Of a stretch of DNA of 12,835 bases, positions 1 to 6,731 are shown piece by piece (position 1 is the first letter of the stretch; every line of letters begins with the position of its first letter). The stretch comes from an uncultured Succinatimonas sp. (GTDB lineage: Bacteria; Pseudomonadota; Gammaproteobacteria; Enterobacterales; Succinivibrionaceae). The DNA lies in assembly GCA_905201175.1 (NCBI GenBank), contig CAJKNC010000044.1, positions 1 through 12,835 on the forward strand, given 5' to 3'. The notes beneath the pieces are model-generated. The model did not search any database, had not been told where the DNA came from, and was given only the letters and a program-made list of their open reading frames with translations. The position numbers were made by a program, and so were the translations under genes.

Positions 1-26
1 TAAATCAAGATCTTATTTGTAATAAT

Positions 27-57
27 ATCAGGCGATATTTAATTAATAGTGCCTGAT
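27..57. repeat. 7-bp inverted repeat (stem-loop) upstream of the IS605-type end
   Basis: ATCAGGC (27-33) and GCCTGAT (51-57) are perfect inverted copies around an AT-rich 17-nt loop, followed by TTTATCT. It could be a weak terminator of a gene left of the window or part of the adjacent element's non-coding RNA. The sequence alone does not decide between these. Confidence 0.3.
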
Positions 58-74
58 TTATCTAAAAAGGCCAG

Positions 75-113
75 CAGCTAAATCCCCTTCCTTTAGGGAG
101 GGGAGAACGTCAA
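75..113 (+). mobile_element. IS200/IS605-type right end (hairpin plus TCAA terminus)
   Basis: Positions 84-103 form a hairpin: CCCC, TT and CC pair with GG, GA and GGGG around a TTTA loop, with one T-G wobble two pairs below the loop. It is preceded by AGCAGC (74-79) and followed by GAACGTCAAC. This layout matches the right ends of IS200/IS605 elements, where tnpB is followed by a hairpin and then a short terminus that is TCAA in IS608. Here TCAA lies at 110-113, so the predicted boundary is after 113. No tnpB C-terminus is visible in bases 1-74, so this is either the end of an element lying mostly left of the window or a solo end. A second copy of the same design lies at 11910-11950 on the other strand, which supports the reading. 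The hairpin could also help terminate nth, though it lacks a T tract in that direction. Confidence 0.55.
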
Positions 114-139
114 CAAAATATTGTGTAAAGCCTCACGCC

Positions 140-817
140 TTAGATTTGCTTATAAGATATGCATAAGTCTTTTATAATGCACTCATCGCAATGAGGCTTT
201 CTTGCCGTACAGACATGCCTCCCATGCAGAAGCAATAAATGATGCGCAGGAAGTTTAAACTCATCATCAATAAGATCAGGCAAAAGCTTCTGTACAGAAA
301 GAGCATTTTTGCCAAAACATAATCCTGTACGATTGCATACTCGAAAAATATGCGTATCTACAGCTATTACAGGAATATTAAAAGCTACATTCAAAACTAC
401 ATTTGCAGTTTTTGCTCCAACTCCAGGAAGCTTTATCAATTCCTCAAAAGTTTGAGGCACTTGTCCATTATGCTCTGCAACTAAAACTGAAGCTAAGGCT
501 TTAAGATGCTTGGATTTATTAGCCCACAATCCAAGCCTTTTGATAACAGAGGCTATTTCATCAACTGACAATTTAGACATGGAAAGAGCATCAGGCGCTA
601 ATTTAAATAATTTTTCTGTAACCTGATTTACAGCCACATCTGTTGTCTGCGCCGATAAAACTACCGCGCATAGAAGTTCAAATGGGTTGTTAAATTTTAA
701 GGCCGGTTTAGGGGAAGGATTATGATCATGCAAAATTTTAAGCATTTTATGACGATCTTTTTCACTTAGAGCAGAGATTGATACCCTTGTACCGGAGTTT
801 GAGATATCATAAGTCAT
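140..817 (-). CDS. nth: Endonuclease III (base-excision repair DNA glycosylase/AP lyase)
   Basis: A 225-aa HhH-GPD glycosylase that excises oxidised pyrimidines and cleaves the abasic site by beta-elimination. The helix-hairpin-helix reads LPGVGAKTANVV (130-141) with catalytic Lys136. The catalytic Asp154 is in VDTHIFRVCNRT. The C-terminal [4Fe-4S] ligands are C203-X6-C210-X2-C213-X5-C219, exactly the family spacing. Length is close to E. coli Nth (211 aa); the extra residues are at the N-terminus, so a start at Met25 is possible, but ATG 817 gives the full frame. Its Shine-Dalgarno is weak (ATAAGA). The gene is divergent from rsxA with only 35 bp between starts, whereas in E. coli nth is the last gene of the rsx operon. 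The Nth cluster is redox-active, so the linkage with Rsx is kept but the order is changed. Confidence 0.96.
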   Translation of the reverse strand: MTYDISNSGTRVSISALSEKDRHKMLKILHDHNPSPKPALKFNNPFELLCAVVLSAQTTDVAVNQVTEKLFKLAPDALSMSKLSVDEIASVIKRLGLWANKSKHLKALASVLVAEHNGQVPQTFEELIKLPGVGAKTANVVLNVAFNIPVIAVDTHIFRVCNRTGLCFGKNALSVQKLLPDLIDDEFKLPAHHLLLLHGRHVCTARKPHCDECIIKDLCISYKQI

Positions 818-826
818 TCTTATAAA
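799..826 (+). promoter_or_regulatory. Candidate promoter of the rsx operon, inside the 5' end of nth
   Basis: TTGAGA (799-804), a 16-nt spacer and TATAAA (821-826) lie 27 bp before the rsxA start. The nth-rsxA gap is only 35 bp, so any proximal rsx promoter must overlap the first codons of nth, as this one does. It is a consensus match only. Confidence 0.4.
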
Positions 827-852
827 ACCAAATGTTTTTGTGGAATTTATAA

Positions 853-1440
853 ATGGTTCACCTTTTAATTTTGTTTTTTAGTGCGGCTATTGTCAATAAC
901 TTTGTATTAGTTCGCTTTTTAGGACTTTGTCCTTTTTTAGGAGTTTCAAATCGTCTGCAAGCAGCCTCAGGAATGGGCCTGGCTACGACTTTTGTTCTGG
1001 TATTAACCTCTATATGCTGTTATCTGGTTAATAATTATCTTTTATATCCTTATGGGCTGCAAGCTTTAGATTTAATCCTGGATATCGCAATTATCGCCGT
1101 AGTCGTGCAATTAGTAGAAATTATCATACGCTTTATCTCATTTGAGCTTTATAACTCATTAGGCATCTATTTGCCGCTAATAACTACCAATTGCATTGTC
1201 TTAGGCTTAGTCCTGTTAAATAAATCGCTTGAGCACAGCCTGATTGAATCAATCGTTTTTGCCGCCGGCGCAGGATGCGGCTTTACCTTAGTATTAATTA
1301 TCTTTGCGGCAATTCGCGAGCGCTTAGCTATTGCAGATGTGCCTGCACCTTTAAAAAATACTGCAATTGCTTTAATAACAGCTGGTTTGATGTCTATGGC
1401 CTTTATGGGCTTTACTGGCTTTGCAGGGAGTGCCGCATGA
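853..1440 (+). CDS. rsxA: Rsx/Rnf electron transport complex subunit A
   Basis: A 195-aa integral membrane protein with about six transmembrane helices, the same size as E. coli RsxA (193 aa) and similar along its whole length. RnfA pairs with RnfE as inverted membrane partners. Each contributes conserved cysteines to a [2Fe-2S] cluster buried at their interface; here these are Cys26 in FLGLCPFLGVS and Cys114 in LITTNCIVLG. The conserved C-terminal blocks AAIRERLAIADVPAP (152-166) and IALITAGLMSMAFMGFTG are present. The ATG at 853 has TGGA 8 nt upstream and is the first gene of a six-gene operon. Its stop codon overlaps the rsxB start as ATGA. Confidence 0.96.
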   Translation: MVHLLILFFSAAIVNNFVLVRFLGLCPFLGVSNRLQAASGMGLATTFVLVLTSICCYLVNNYLLYPYGLQALDLILDIAIIAVVVQLVEIIIRFISFELYNSLGIYLPLITTNCIVLGLVLLNKSLEHSLIESIVFAAGAGCGFTLVLIIFAAIRERLAIADVPAPLKNTAIALITAGLMSMAFMGFTGFAGSAA

Positions 1441-2003
1441 GCACAATTTATGCTTTTATAATTGCGACAGCTATTATACTTTTGCTAGCAGGCATACTGC
1501 TGTCTTTGCTGTCTAACTTTACAGATGCCAAAAGCAGCAGCGCAGATAAGCGCATTGAAAAGCTTCTTCCTAATATAAACTGCGGACAATGCGGCTATCC
1601 TGGCTGTCATGCCTATGCTGAAGCCTTATCTAAAGGAGAAGCTAAAGCTTCATTGTGCAAACCTGCTGGCCCCGAAGTTGCTGTGCAGCTTGCAACAATT
1701 ACAGGCCAAAGTCTAGACGATAAAGATAATTATGAAGATGAGCTATTTTTACCTAGACAAGTAGCTTTTATTCATCAGGACAAATGTACCGGATGCAGCC
1801 GCTGCGTACGCGTCTGCCGACTTGATTGTATTAACGGAAAAATAAAGCAGCCTCATCATATAGATGAGGATGAATGCATAGGCTGCGGCGACTGTATTAA
1901 AGTATGCCCAGAAAAATGTATCGAACTTATAAGACTTGAACACAATCTAAGTCACTATGATTGGAAAATTGAAGCTACCAAAATTGGCAATGGAGCTAAA
2001 TAA
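1437..2003 (+). CDS. rsxB: Rsx/Rnf electron transport complex subunit B (polyferredoxin)
   Basis: A 188-aa membrane-anchored ferredoxin (E. coli RsxB is 192 aa). Residues 4-26 form a single N-terminal transmembrane helix. An Fe4S domain follows (C49, C52, C57 and C74, in NCGQCGYPGCHAYAEA), then a 2[4Fe-4S] ferredoxin domain with C117-X2-C120-X2-C123-X3-C127 and C147-X2-C150-X2-C153-X3-C157. RnfB passes electrons between RnfC and the membrane subunits. The first ferredoxin motif ends CR rather than the usual CP, a small change next to a ligand. I chose ATG 1437 rather than the frame's longer opening because it forms the ATGA overlap with the rsxA stop and matches the family's N-terminus. The stop overlaps the rsxC start as TAATG. 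Confidence 0.95.
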   Translation: MSTIYAFIIATAIILLLAGILLSLLSNFTDAKSSSADKRIEKLLPNINCGQCGYPGCHAYAEALSKGEAKASLCKPAGPEVAVQLATITGQSLDDKDNYEDELFLPRQVAFIHQDKCTGCSRCVRVCRLDCINGKIKQPHHIDEDECIGCGDCIKVCPEKCIELIRLEHNLSHYDWKIEATKIGNGAK

Positions 2004-3910
2004 TGAGTGCCAAAACACAATTTGAAAAAATAAAAAATGCCCGTATTTGGAGGTTTTTCGGCGGGATTAAACCTAATGAAAATAAGACTACCTCTTCATT
2101 AGCAATTGAAAGAACAGCTGTCCCTACTATTATCACTTTACCTGTAGACAGACACCTTGGCCGCAATGGCAAAATAATTGTCAACGTTGGCGATTACGTA
2201 AAAAAAGGACAGCCCTTAACTATACCTGAGGGTCAGCGTTTAGTTCCGCTGCATGCTTCAACTTCAGGAACCATTAGTTCCATAGCTCCTGAAGTCTTGC
2301 CACATCCGTCTGGTTTCTATGGTACATGCATTACAATTAAGCCTGATGGCCTTGATATTGAATATGATAAAAACCCTTGGCCTGACTACGAAAATCATAG
2401 TTCAGACGAACTTTTAGAAAGAATAAGACAATACGGAATTGAAGGCTTAGGCGGCGCTCAATTCCAGACTGCCAGCAAATTACGCTCTGGACGAGATGAC
2501 TGCGAAAGCGGCTGTAAGCTATTTATCGTCAATGGCTGTGAATGTGAGCCGACCATTACCTGCGATGATCGCATCATGCAGGAACGAGCATCAGAAATTA
2601 TTGAAGGCATAAAAATAATACAGTATATCTTAAAGCCCAAACTCACAATTATTGCCATTGAGAATAATAAGCCTCAGGCAATTGAAGCTATGAGTAAAGC
2701 TGCTGAAGGAATTGCTGCAGTAAGATCCTTGCCTGTAATCTATCCGTCCGGAGCCGCTCGCAATTTAATAAAAATCTTAACCGGAATTGAAATTCCTTAT
2801 AACGAGCATACCTCAAACTGCGGTATTGTAGTTGACAATGTCGGTACGGTTTTAGCCTGTAAAGAAGCCGTTATTGACGGCAAACCTTTAACTGAGCGAG
2901 TAGTTACTGTTACAGGAGAACGATTAAAGCAGCCTAAAAACCTTTACGTACGTTTAGGTACTTCTGTTCGTTTCTTGTTAAATACCTGCGGGTTCACTCA
3001 GGAATTACATCAAAGGATCATTTTAGGCGGTCCTATGATGGGCTTTACAGTAAAAAATATCGATATACCGATTACTAAGAGCATCGGCTGCGTTATAGCC
3101 CCTTCTCGCAAAGAACTTCCGTTTGCTAAAGAAACATTGAATTGTTTGCGCTGCGGCCGTTGTGCTAGAGTATGTCCTTCTCGTCTAGTACCATATCAAA
3201 TGTATCAGCAATCAAAAGCCGGCAACCTTGCAGCTGCACAGAAATGCGGTATTTCTGACTGTACTGAATGCGGCTGCTGCTCATATGTATGCCCAAGCCA
3301 TATCGCTCTTACAGCACAATTTAGATATGAAAAGGCTGTAGAAAAGCATCTTGCAGACGTTGAAAAACGCAATCAGCGGGCACGCGAGCGTATGGCTGTA
3401 CATGATGAGCGTGTAGAAAAAGAACGCCTAGCTCGCGAAGCCAAAAAGGCTGCTGCGCTGGCTAGAATCAAGGCAGCTCAAAATAATTCAAACTCAAGCG
3501 CAGCTGCTGATAAATTAAATGATCCAGACGCCTTACGCAAAGCTGCTTTAGCAAGACGCCAGGCTCTAAAAGAGCAGATGCTTAAAGAAAAAGCTCAGAC
3601 AAATAATAAGCATAAAGTCTCCGATGCCGATCAAAGTCCTGATGTTACCGCAATTACTGCACTTAAAAATAATAAAGCTAACGAGCAGTCTTTAAGCTCT
3701 ATGCCAAAACAATTAATGTGCAATGATAATCCTCTTGTAACTCAGATTGTTAAGCCTTATAAAGCTCCAAGTGAGCATGCTGAAAATTTGAGCATCGTAG
3801 GCAAAGAGCAAAACAGCCAAGAGTCATATATAAATAAGCCTAAGAATATTGACGGCAAAAACAATATACCTGAGGCTTTACGCAATAAAATTTCTAAAAC
3901 TGAACATTAA
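2003..3910 (+). CDS. rsxC: Rsx/Rnf electron transport complex subunit C (NADH/FMN and Fe-S subunit)
   Basis: A 635-aa peripheral subunit, the expected NADH entry or exit point of the complex. Order: N-terminal barrel with GGIKP (20-24) and the HASTSGTISSIAPE lipoyl-like block (84-97); the flavin/NADH domain (about 130-360) with NGCECEP (177-183) and YPSGAARNL (247-255); two [4Fe-4S] motifs C381/C384/C387/C391 and C420/C423/C426/C430, both ending CPS; then a charged, Ala/Lys/Arg-rich tail from about 443, similar in type to the repetitive tail of the 740-aa E. coli protein but shorter. Odd: the signature GLGGAGFPT, normally nearly invariant in RnfC and the related Complex I NuoF fold, reads GLGGAQFQT (148-156). 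Two substitutions at a nucleotide-binding loop may alter FMN or NADH binding. The frame is intact around it, so decay is unlikely. TAATG-coupled to rsxB. Confidence 0.95.
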   Translation: MSAKTQFEKIKNARIWRFFGGIKPNENKTTSSLAIERTAVPTIITLPVDRHLGRNGKIIVNVGDYVKKGQPLTIPEGQRLVPLHASTSGTISSIAPEVLPHPSGFYGTCITIKPDGLDIEYDKNPWPDYENHSSDELLERIRQYGIEGLGGAQFQTASKLRSGRDDCESGCKLFIVNGCECEPTITCDDRIMQERASEIIEGIKIIQYILKPKLTIIAIENNKPQAIEAMSKAAEGIAAVRSLPVIYPSGAARNLIKILTGIEIPYNEHTSNCGIVVDNVGTVLACKEAVIDGKPLTERVVTVTGERLKQPKNLYVRLGTSVRFLLNTCGFTQELHQRIILGGPMMGFTVKNIDIPITKSIGCVIAPSRKELPFAKETLNCLRCGRCARVCPSRLVPYQMYQQSKAGNLAAAQKCGISDCTECGCCSYVCPSHIALTAQFRYEKAVEKHLADVEKRNQRARERMAVHDERVEKERLAREAKKAAALARIKAAQNNSNSSAAADKLNDPDALRKAALARRQALKEQMLKEKAQTNNKHKVSDADQSPDVTAITALKNNKANEQSLSSMPKQLMCNDNPLVTQIVKPYKAPSEHAENLSIVGKEQNSQESYINKPKNIDGKNNIPEALRNKISKTEH

Positions 3911-3922
3911 TAGAAAAAATAA

Positions 3923-5197
3923 ATGGTTAAAAATAATTTAGCTACAGCTCCGGCACCGCATTTACATTCACCTTTAAGTACTCCAAAAATAATGGCAATT
4001 ACTTTATTGTCATTACTTCCTGCGGTCTTAGTATCAATTTACTTTTTTGGTACTGGCTTGTTATGGCAATTTTTAATCTCTGCCGTAACTGCTTTTTTAT
4101 GTCAGCTTCTTGTAGGCTTTCTGCGTCATAGAAGTTTATATAAATCTATAGGCGATCTTTCATATTTAGTTACAGCTATTATATTAGCCTTAACTCTGCC
4201 GCCGCTTCTGCCATTTTTCTTAACGATTATTGTTACCGCTTTTGCAATACTAATTGTAAAAGAATGCTTCGGCGGCTTAGGCATGAATATATTTAACCCG
4301 GCTATGGCTGGTTTCATATTCCTGCTAATATCTGCTCCTGCTTTCGTTTTCAACACCCATATAGCTCCAGCTCCTAAAGCCTATACTATAGCTTCTTTAG
4401 GTGAAACCTATGAGGTAATCTTTAATAATGAAAGCCCTATAAAAATTCAAGATGATATTTCAAAGCTAAATCATCATACCGATAAAATATCAGAAAATAT
4501 TGCGGAGAAAACTTCCGTTGATGCCGGCAGACCTTTGAATAATACTGATAGCGCAGCAAAAAAAGCATCAGAAAATGTTGATACTGCTTCAAACGCTATT
4601 ACTGACAAGCACTCTGAAAATACCTCAGCTAAAGCATCTGACAAGAAGGTTGACGTCACCTCTGGCGCTAGCGTTGACAGCACCTCTGGAGCTACTTGGC
4701 TTGAAAGCTCTAAGACAGCACGCAAATCAGGACAATTGAAAGAAAACCCTCAAATTAATTATATAAACGGCAATGAATCAGGTTATTTATATTTATCTTT
4801 ATCCTATGTTTTAGGCGGCTTGATTCTTTTAGCTTTTAAAATCATATTCTTACGCATGGTTGTAAGTTTCTTTGTCGCCCTTTCTTGTTTTGTCCTTTTA
4901 GGACAGTGGCTGTTCCCTGATTTAGTATTAGCCCTTGATGAGCAGATTTTATTAGGAGGCACTATGATAGGTGCATTCTATATAATCACTGATCCTGTAA
5001 CTAATGCAGGTACAGCTAGAGGACGCATTGTCTTTGCAATTTTATGTGCCTTTTTAATTGTACTGATTCGCGCTTTTGGGTCTTACAGTGATTCCGTAGC
5101 TTTTGCAGTTTTACTTTCAAATGCTGCTGCACCGCTTATCGATGTTTTGACTCACCGCCGTGCATATGGTTACAACTATCGCAAAAGAAGTCTATAA
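3923..5197 (+). CDS. rsxD: Rsx/Rnf electron transport complex subunit D (flavoprotein)
   Basis: A 424-aa polytopic membrane protein with a covalently bound FMN; E. coli RsxD is 352 aa. Conserved blocks include KECFGGLGMNIFNPAMAG (113-130) and GGTMIGAFYIITDPVTN (345-361). The flavinylation site is DSTSGATWLE (252-261), with Thr258 the predicted FMN attachment, matching the S-x-A-T site in E. coli. Between the VIFNN block (165-169) and this site lies an extra segment of about 65 residues (roughly 175-245) rich in Ser, Ala, Asp, Lys and Thr, with no hydrophobic stretch. It should sit in the periplasmic loop that carries the flavin. A second SGA-type motif, SGAS (247-250), lies eight residues before the SGAT. 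It starts 12 nt after rsxC with a weak, A-rich ribosome site, and ends 1 nt before rsxG. Confidence 0.94.
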   Translation: MVKNNLATAPAPHLHSPLSTPKIMAITLLSLLPAVLVSIYFFGTGLLWQFLISAVTAFLCQLLVGFLRHRSLYKSIGDLSYLVTAIILALTLPPLLPFFLTIIVTAFAILIVKECFGGLGMNIFNPAMAGFIFLLISAPAFVFNTHIAPAPKAYTIASLGETYEVIFNNESPIKIQDDISKLNHHTDKISENIAEKTSVDAGRPLNNTDSAAKKASENVDTASNAITDKHSENTSAKASDKKVDVTSGASVDSTSGATWLESSKTARKSGQLKENPQINYINGNESGYLYLSLSYVLGGLILLAFKIIFLRMVVSFFVALSCFVLLGQWLFPDLVLALDEQILLGGTMIGAFYIITDPVTNAGTARGRIVFAILCAFLIVLIRAFGSYSDSVAFAVLLSNAAAPLIDVLTHRRAYGYNYRKRSL

Positions 5198-5198
5198 A

Positions 5199-5822
5199 AT
5201 GGAAAAAAAATCTCCAAATAAATTTATTAGAGCTCTGTTAAGCGGACTCACATTAGCCTGTATTGGAACTATATGCATTATCTTAGTTTTATATGCTAAA
5301 GACAGCACTAAAGATACTATTGCCAGTATTCAAAATCAAAAGATATCGCAAAAGTTTGAAAGTCTTTTGCCTTATGATGCTACAAGGACTGATATCGAAT
5401 TTAAATGCTATATTATTTCCGACAAGCTCATAGGTCAAAATATGCGCCTGTATACTGCAAATAAAAAAGATGAAACTTTAGGCTATATCATGACTTATGC
5501 CACCTCTAGAGGTTATTCCAATCCATTAATATTAATTTCTGGTTTTGATAAGAATAAAAATGTATACCGAACTGATATTCAATTCTCTTTAGAGACTCCA
5601 GGTCTTGGAGATAAAGTTGATCGCGCTCATGGTAATTTTTTAGATATGCTAAACGGCAAAAATCTTGAAAACAGTACTTGGGACGTCAAAAAATTTGGCG
5701 GAGATTTTGACTATATTACAGGCTCAACAGTAACCTCAAGAGCTATAGTTTTAGCTACTTCTGATGCGTTAAAAGTCTTAAATAAAACAGATATTGTCAA
5801 ACTCAAAATCTGCAGCAATTAA
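5199..5822 (+). CDS. rsxG: Rsx/Rnf electron transport complex subunit G (flavoprotein)
   Basis: A 207-aa protein (E. coli RsxG 206 aa) with one N-terminal transmembrane helix (about 12-32) and a periplasmic FMN-binding domain. The family block ETPGLGDKV is at 132-140. WDVKKFGGDFDYITGSTVTS (161-180) holds the flavinylation motif, with Thr177 the predicted site of covalent FMN addition by ApbE (not encoded here). The usual motif is D-x-x-(S/T)-G-A-T; here it is D-Y-I-T-G-S-T, with Ser in the Ala position. I chose ATG 5199 because it follows the rsxD stop by 1 nt, has AAGAAG 8 nt upstream, and gives the family length. An upstream ATG at 5160 would place the start inside rsxD. Confidence 0.94.
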   Translation: MEKKSPNKFIRALLSGLTLACIGTICIILVLYAKDSTKDTIASIQNQKISQKFESLLPYDATRTDIEFKCYIISDKLIGQNMRLYTANKKDETLGYIMTYATSRGYSNPLILISGFDKNKNVYRTDIQFSLETPGLGDKVDRAHGNFLDMLNGKNLENSTWDVKKFGGDFDYITGSTVTSRAIVLATSDALKVLNKTDIVKLKICSN

Positions 5823-5834
5823 TATTGAGGATTA

Positions 5835-6593
5835 GTGTTTTACACTTATAAAATTATGAGCAGGAACGATTTAAAAACTGTAGAAGGCATTAGCTCCTCT
5901 GCAATAAAAAAAACAAAAGAAGGTCTAATTACTATTTTCTTTAAAGGACTGTGGTCAAATAATCCTGGATTATGTCAGCTTTTAGGCTTATGTCCATTGC
6001 TTGCAGTTACTTCATCAGCAATCAATGCCTTAGGTTTGGCTATAGCCACGTTATTAGTAGTAATCTTCTCCTCAGTGGTAATTTCTATTTTGCGTAAATG
6101 CATCTTCCGCGAAGTGAGAATTCCCCTTTATGTGGTGCTTATAGCTACTTTAGTAACAGTGGTCCGTTTTTATGTAGAGGCTTATTTTCCAGAGCTTTAC
6201 GATAGTTTAGGCATTTATCTATCCTTAATTGTAACTAATTGCGTAATCATGGGACGTGCAGAAGCTTTTGCCGGACGCAATGATCCTATAAGAGCTTTTT
6301 TTGATGCAGCAGGATCCGGCTTAGGCTTTGGCTTAGTCCTATTTGCTTTAGGATCTATTCGCGAAATTATCGGCAGCGGCACCTGGTTTGCTGGTGCTTC
6401 CAAATTTTTGGGAAATTTTGGTGAAAGCCTCGAATGCCACATTTTATCAGATGATTATCATATGCTTATCGGTATCCTTCCTCCTGGAGGCTTTTTTGTT
6501 TTAGCCTTATTAATTGCTCTAAAAAATGCCTGGTCTCAGCGCAAACGCCGCAAGCTAGAAAACAGCCTGAAAATAGAATCCGTTCGTTATTAA
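5835..6593 (+). CDS. rsxE: Rsx/Rnf electron transport complex subunit E
   Basis: A 252-aa membrane protein with about six helices, the partner of RsxA. Cys53 (LLGLCPLLAVTS) and Cys136 (LIVTNCVIMGRAEAF) are the conserved interface cysteines expected to complete the buried [2Fe-2S] cluster. The conserved LGSIREIIGSGT and ILPPGGFF blocks are near the C-terminus. The start is uncertain. GTG 5835 has GAGG ending 4 nt upstream and lies 12 nt after rsxG. ATG 5856 gives a protein seven residues shorter but lacks a ribosome site. Either way the N-terminus is some 20-28 residues longer than E. coli RsxE (231 aa). It is the last gene of the operon; a terminator follows 6 nt after the stop. Confidence 0.94.
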   Translation: MFYTYKIMSRNDLKTVEGISSSAIKKTKEGLITIFFKGLWSNNPGLCQLLGLCPLLAVTSSAINALGLAIATLLVVIFSSVVISILRKCIFREVRIPLYVVLIATLVTVVRFYVEAYFPELYDSLGIYLSLIVTNCVIMGRAEAFAGRNDPIRAFFDAAGSGLGFGLVLFALGSIREIIGSGTWFAGASKFLGNFGESLECHILSDDYHMLIGILPPGGFFVLALLIALKNAWSQRKRRKLENSLKIESVRY

Positions 6594-6598
6594 TATGC

Positions 6599-6626
6599 AA
6601 AACCTCGCTTTATGCGAGGTTTTTTA
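6599..6626 (+). terminator. Rho-independent terminator of the rsx operon
   Basis: AACCTCGC (6601-6608) pairs perfectly with GCGAGGTT (6614-6621) around a TTTAT loop and is followed by TTTTATTATTTT. It lies just after the rsxE stop, so it should end the operon transcript. The opposite strand also has a short T run, so some function for pdxB is possible. Confidence 0.9.
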
Positions 6627-6679
6627 TTATTTTATAATTGCAGTCTCAGTCAGCTAATTCAGCTCTTTAATCCCAGGAT

Positions 6680-6707
6680 AAAATGCTCTCTGATATAACA
6701 GCATTTT
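6680..6707 (-). terminator. Probable terminator of pdxB
   Basis: AAAATGCT (6680-6687) and AGCATTTT (6700-6707) form an 8-bp stem around a 12-nt loop. Read on the minus strand, downstream of pdxB, the stem ends in a TTTT run. It is AT-rich and may work in both directions. Confidence 0.55.
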
Positions 6708-6731
6708 TATGCATATTTTATTATATGCATA
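6708..6731. repeat. 9-bp AT-rich inverted repeat abutting the pdxB stop
   Basis: TATGCATAT (6708-6716) and ATATGCATA (6723-6731) are perfect inverted copies around a 6-nt loop, directly after the pdxB stop codon. No T tract follows on the minus strand, so it is more likely a 3' mRNA stem than a terminator by itself. Confidence 0.4.

Noticed and set aside
1275..1436. Longer N-terminus for RsxB
   Set aside because: The extension overlaps conserved RsxA codons, is not similar to any RsxB N-terminus, and the ATGA overlap at 1437 explains the start.
1785..1825. RsxB first ferredoxin motif ending CR instead of CP as a sign of decay
   Set aside because: All eight ferredoxin cysteines and the Fe4S ligands are present and the frame is intact; the Pro after the last Cys is not strictly required.
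4474..4725. 83-aa minus-strand frame inside rsxD
   Set aside because: Its repetitive Ser/Ala/Val/Phe composition is the antisense image of the polar RsxD insertion, which continues in frame with conserved RsxD sequence on both sides.
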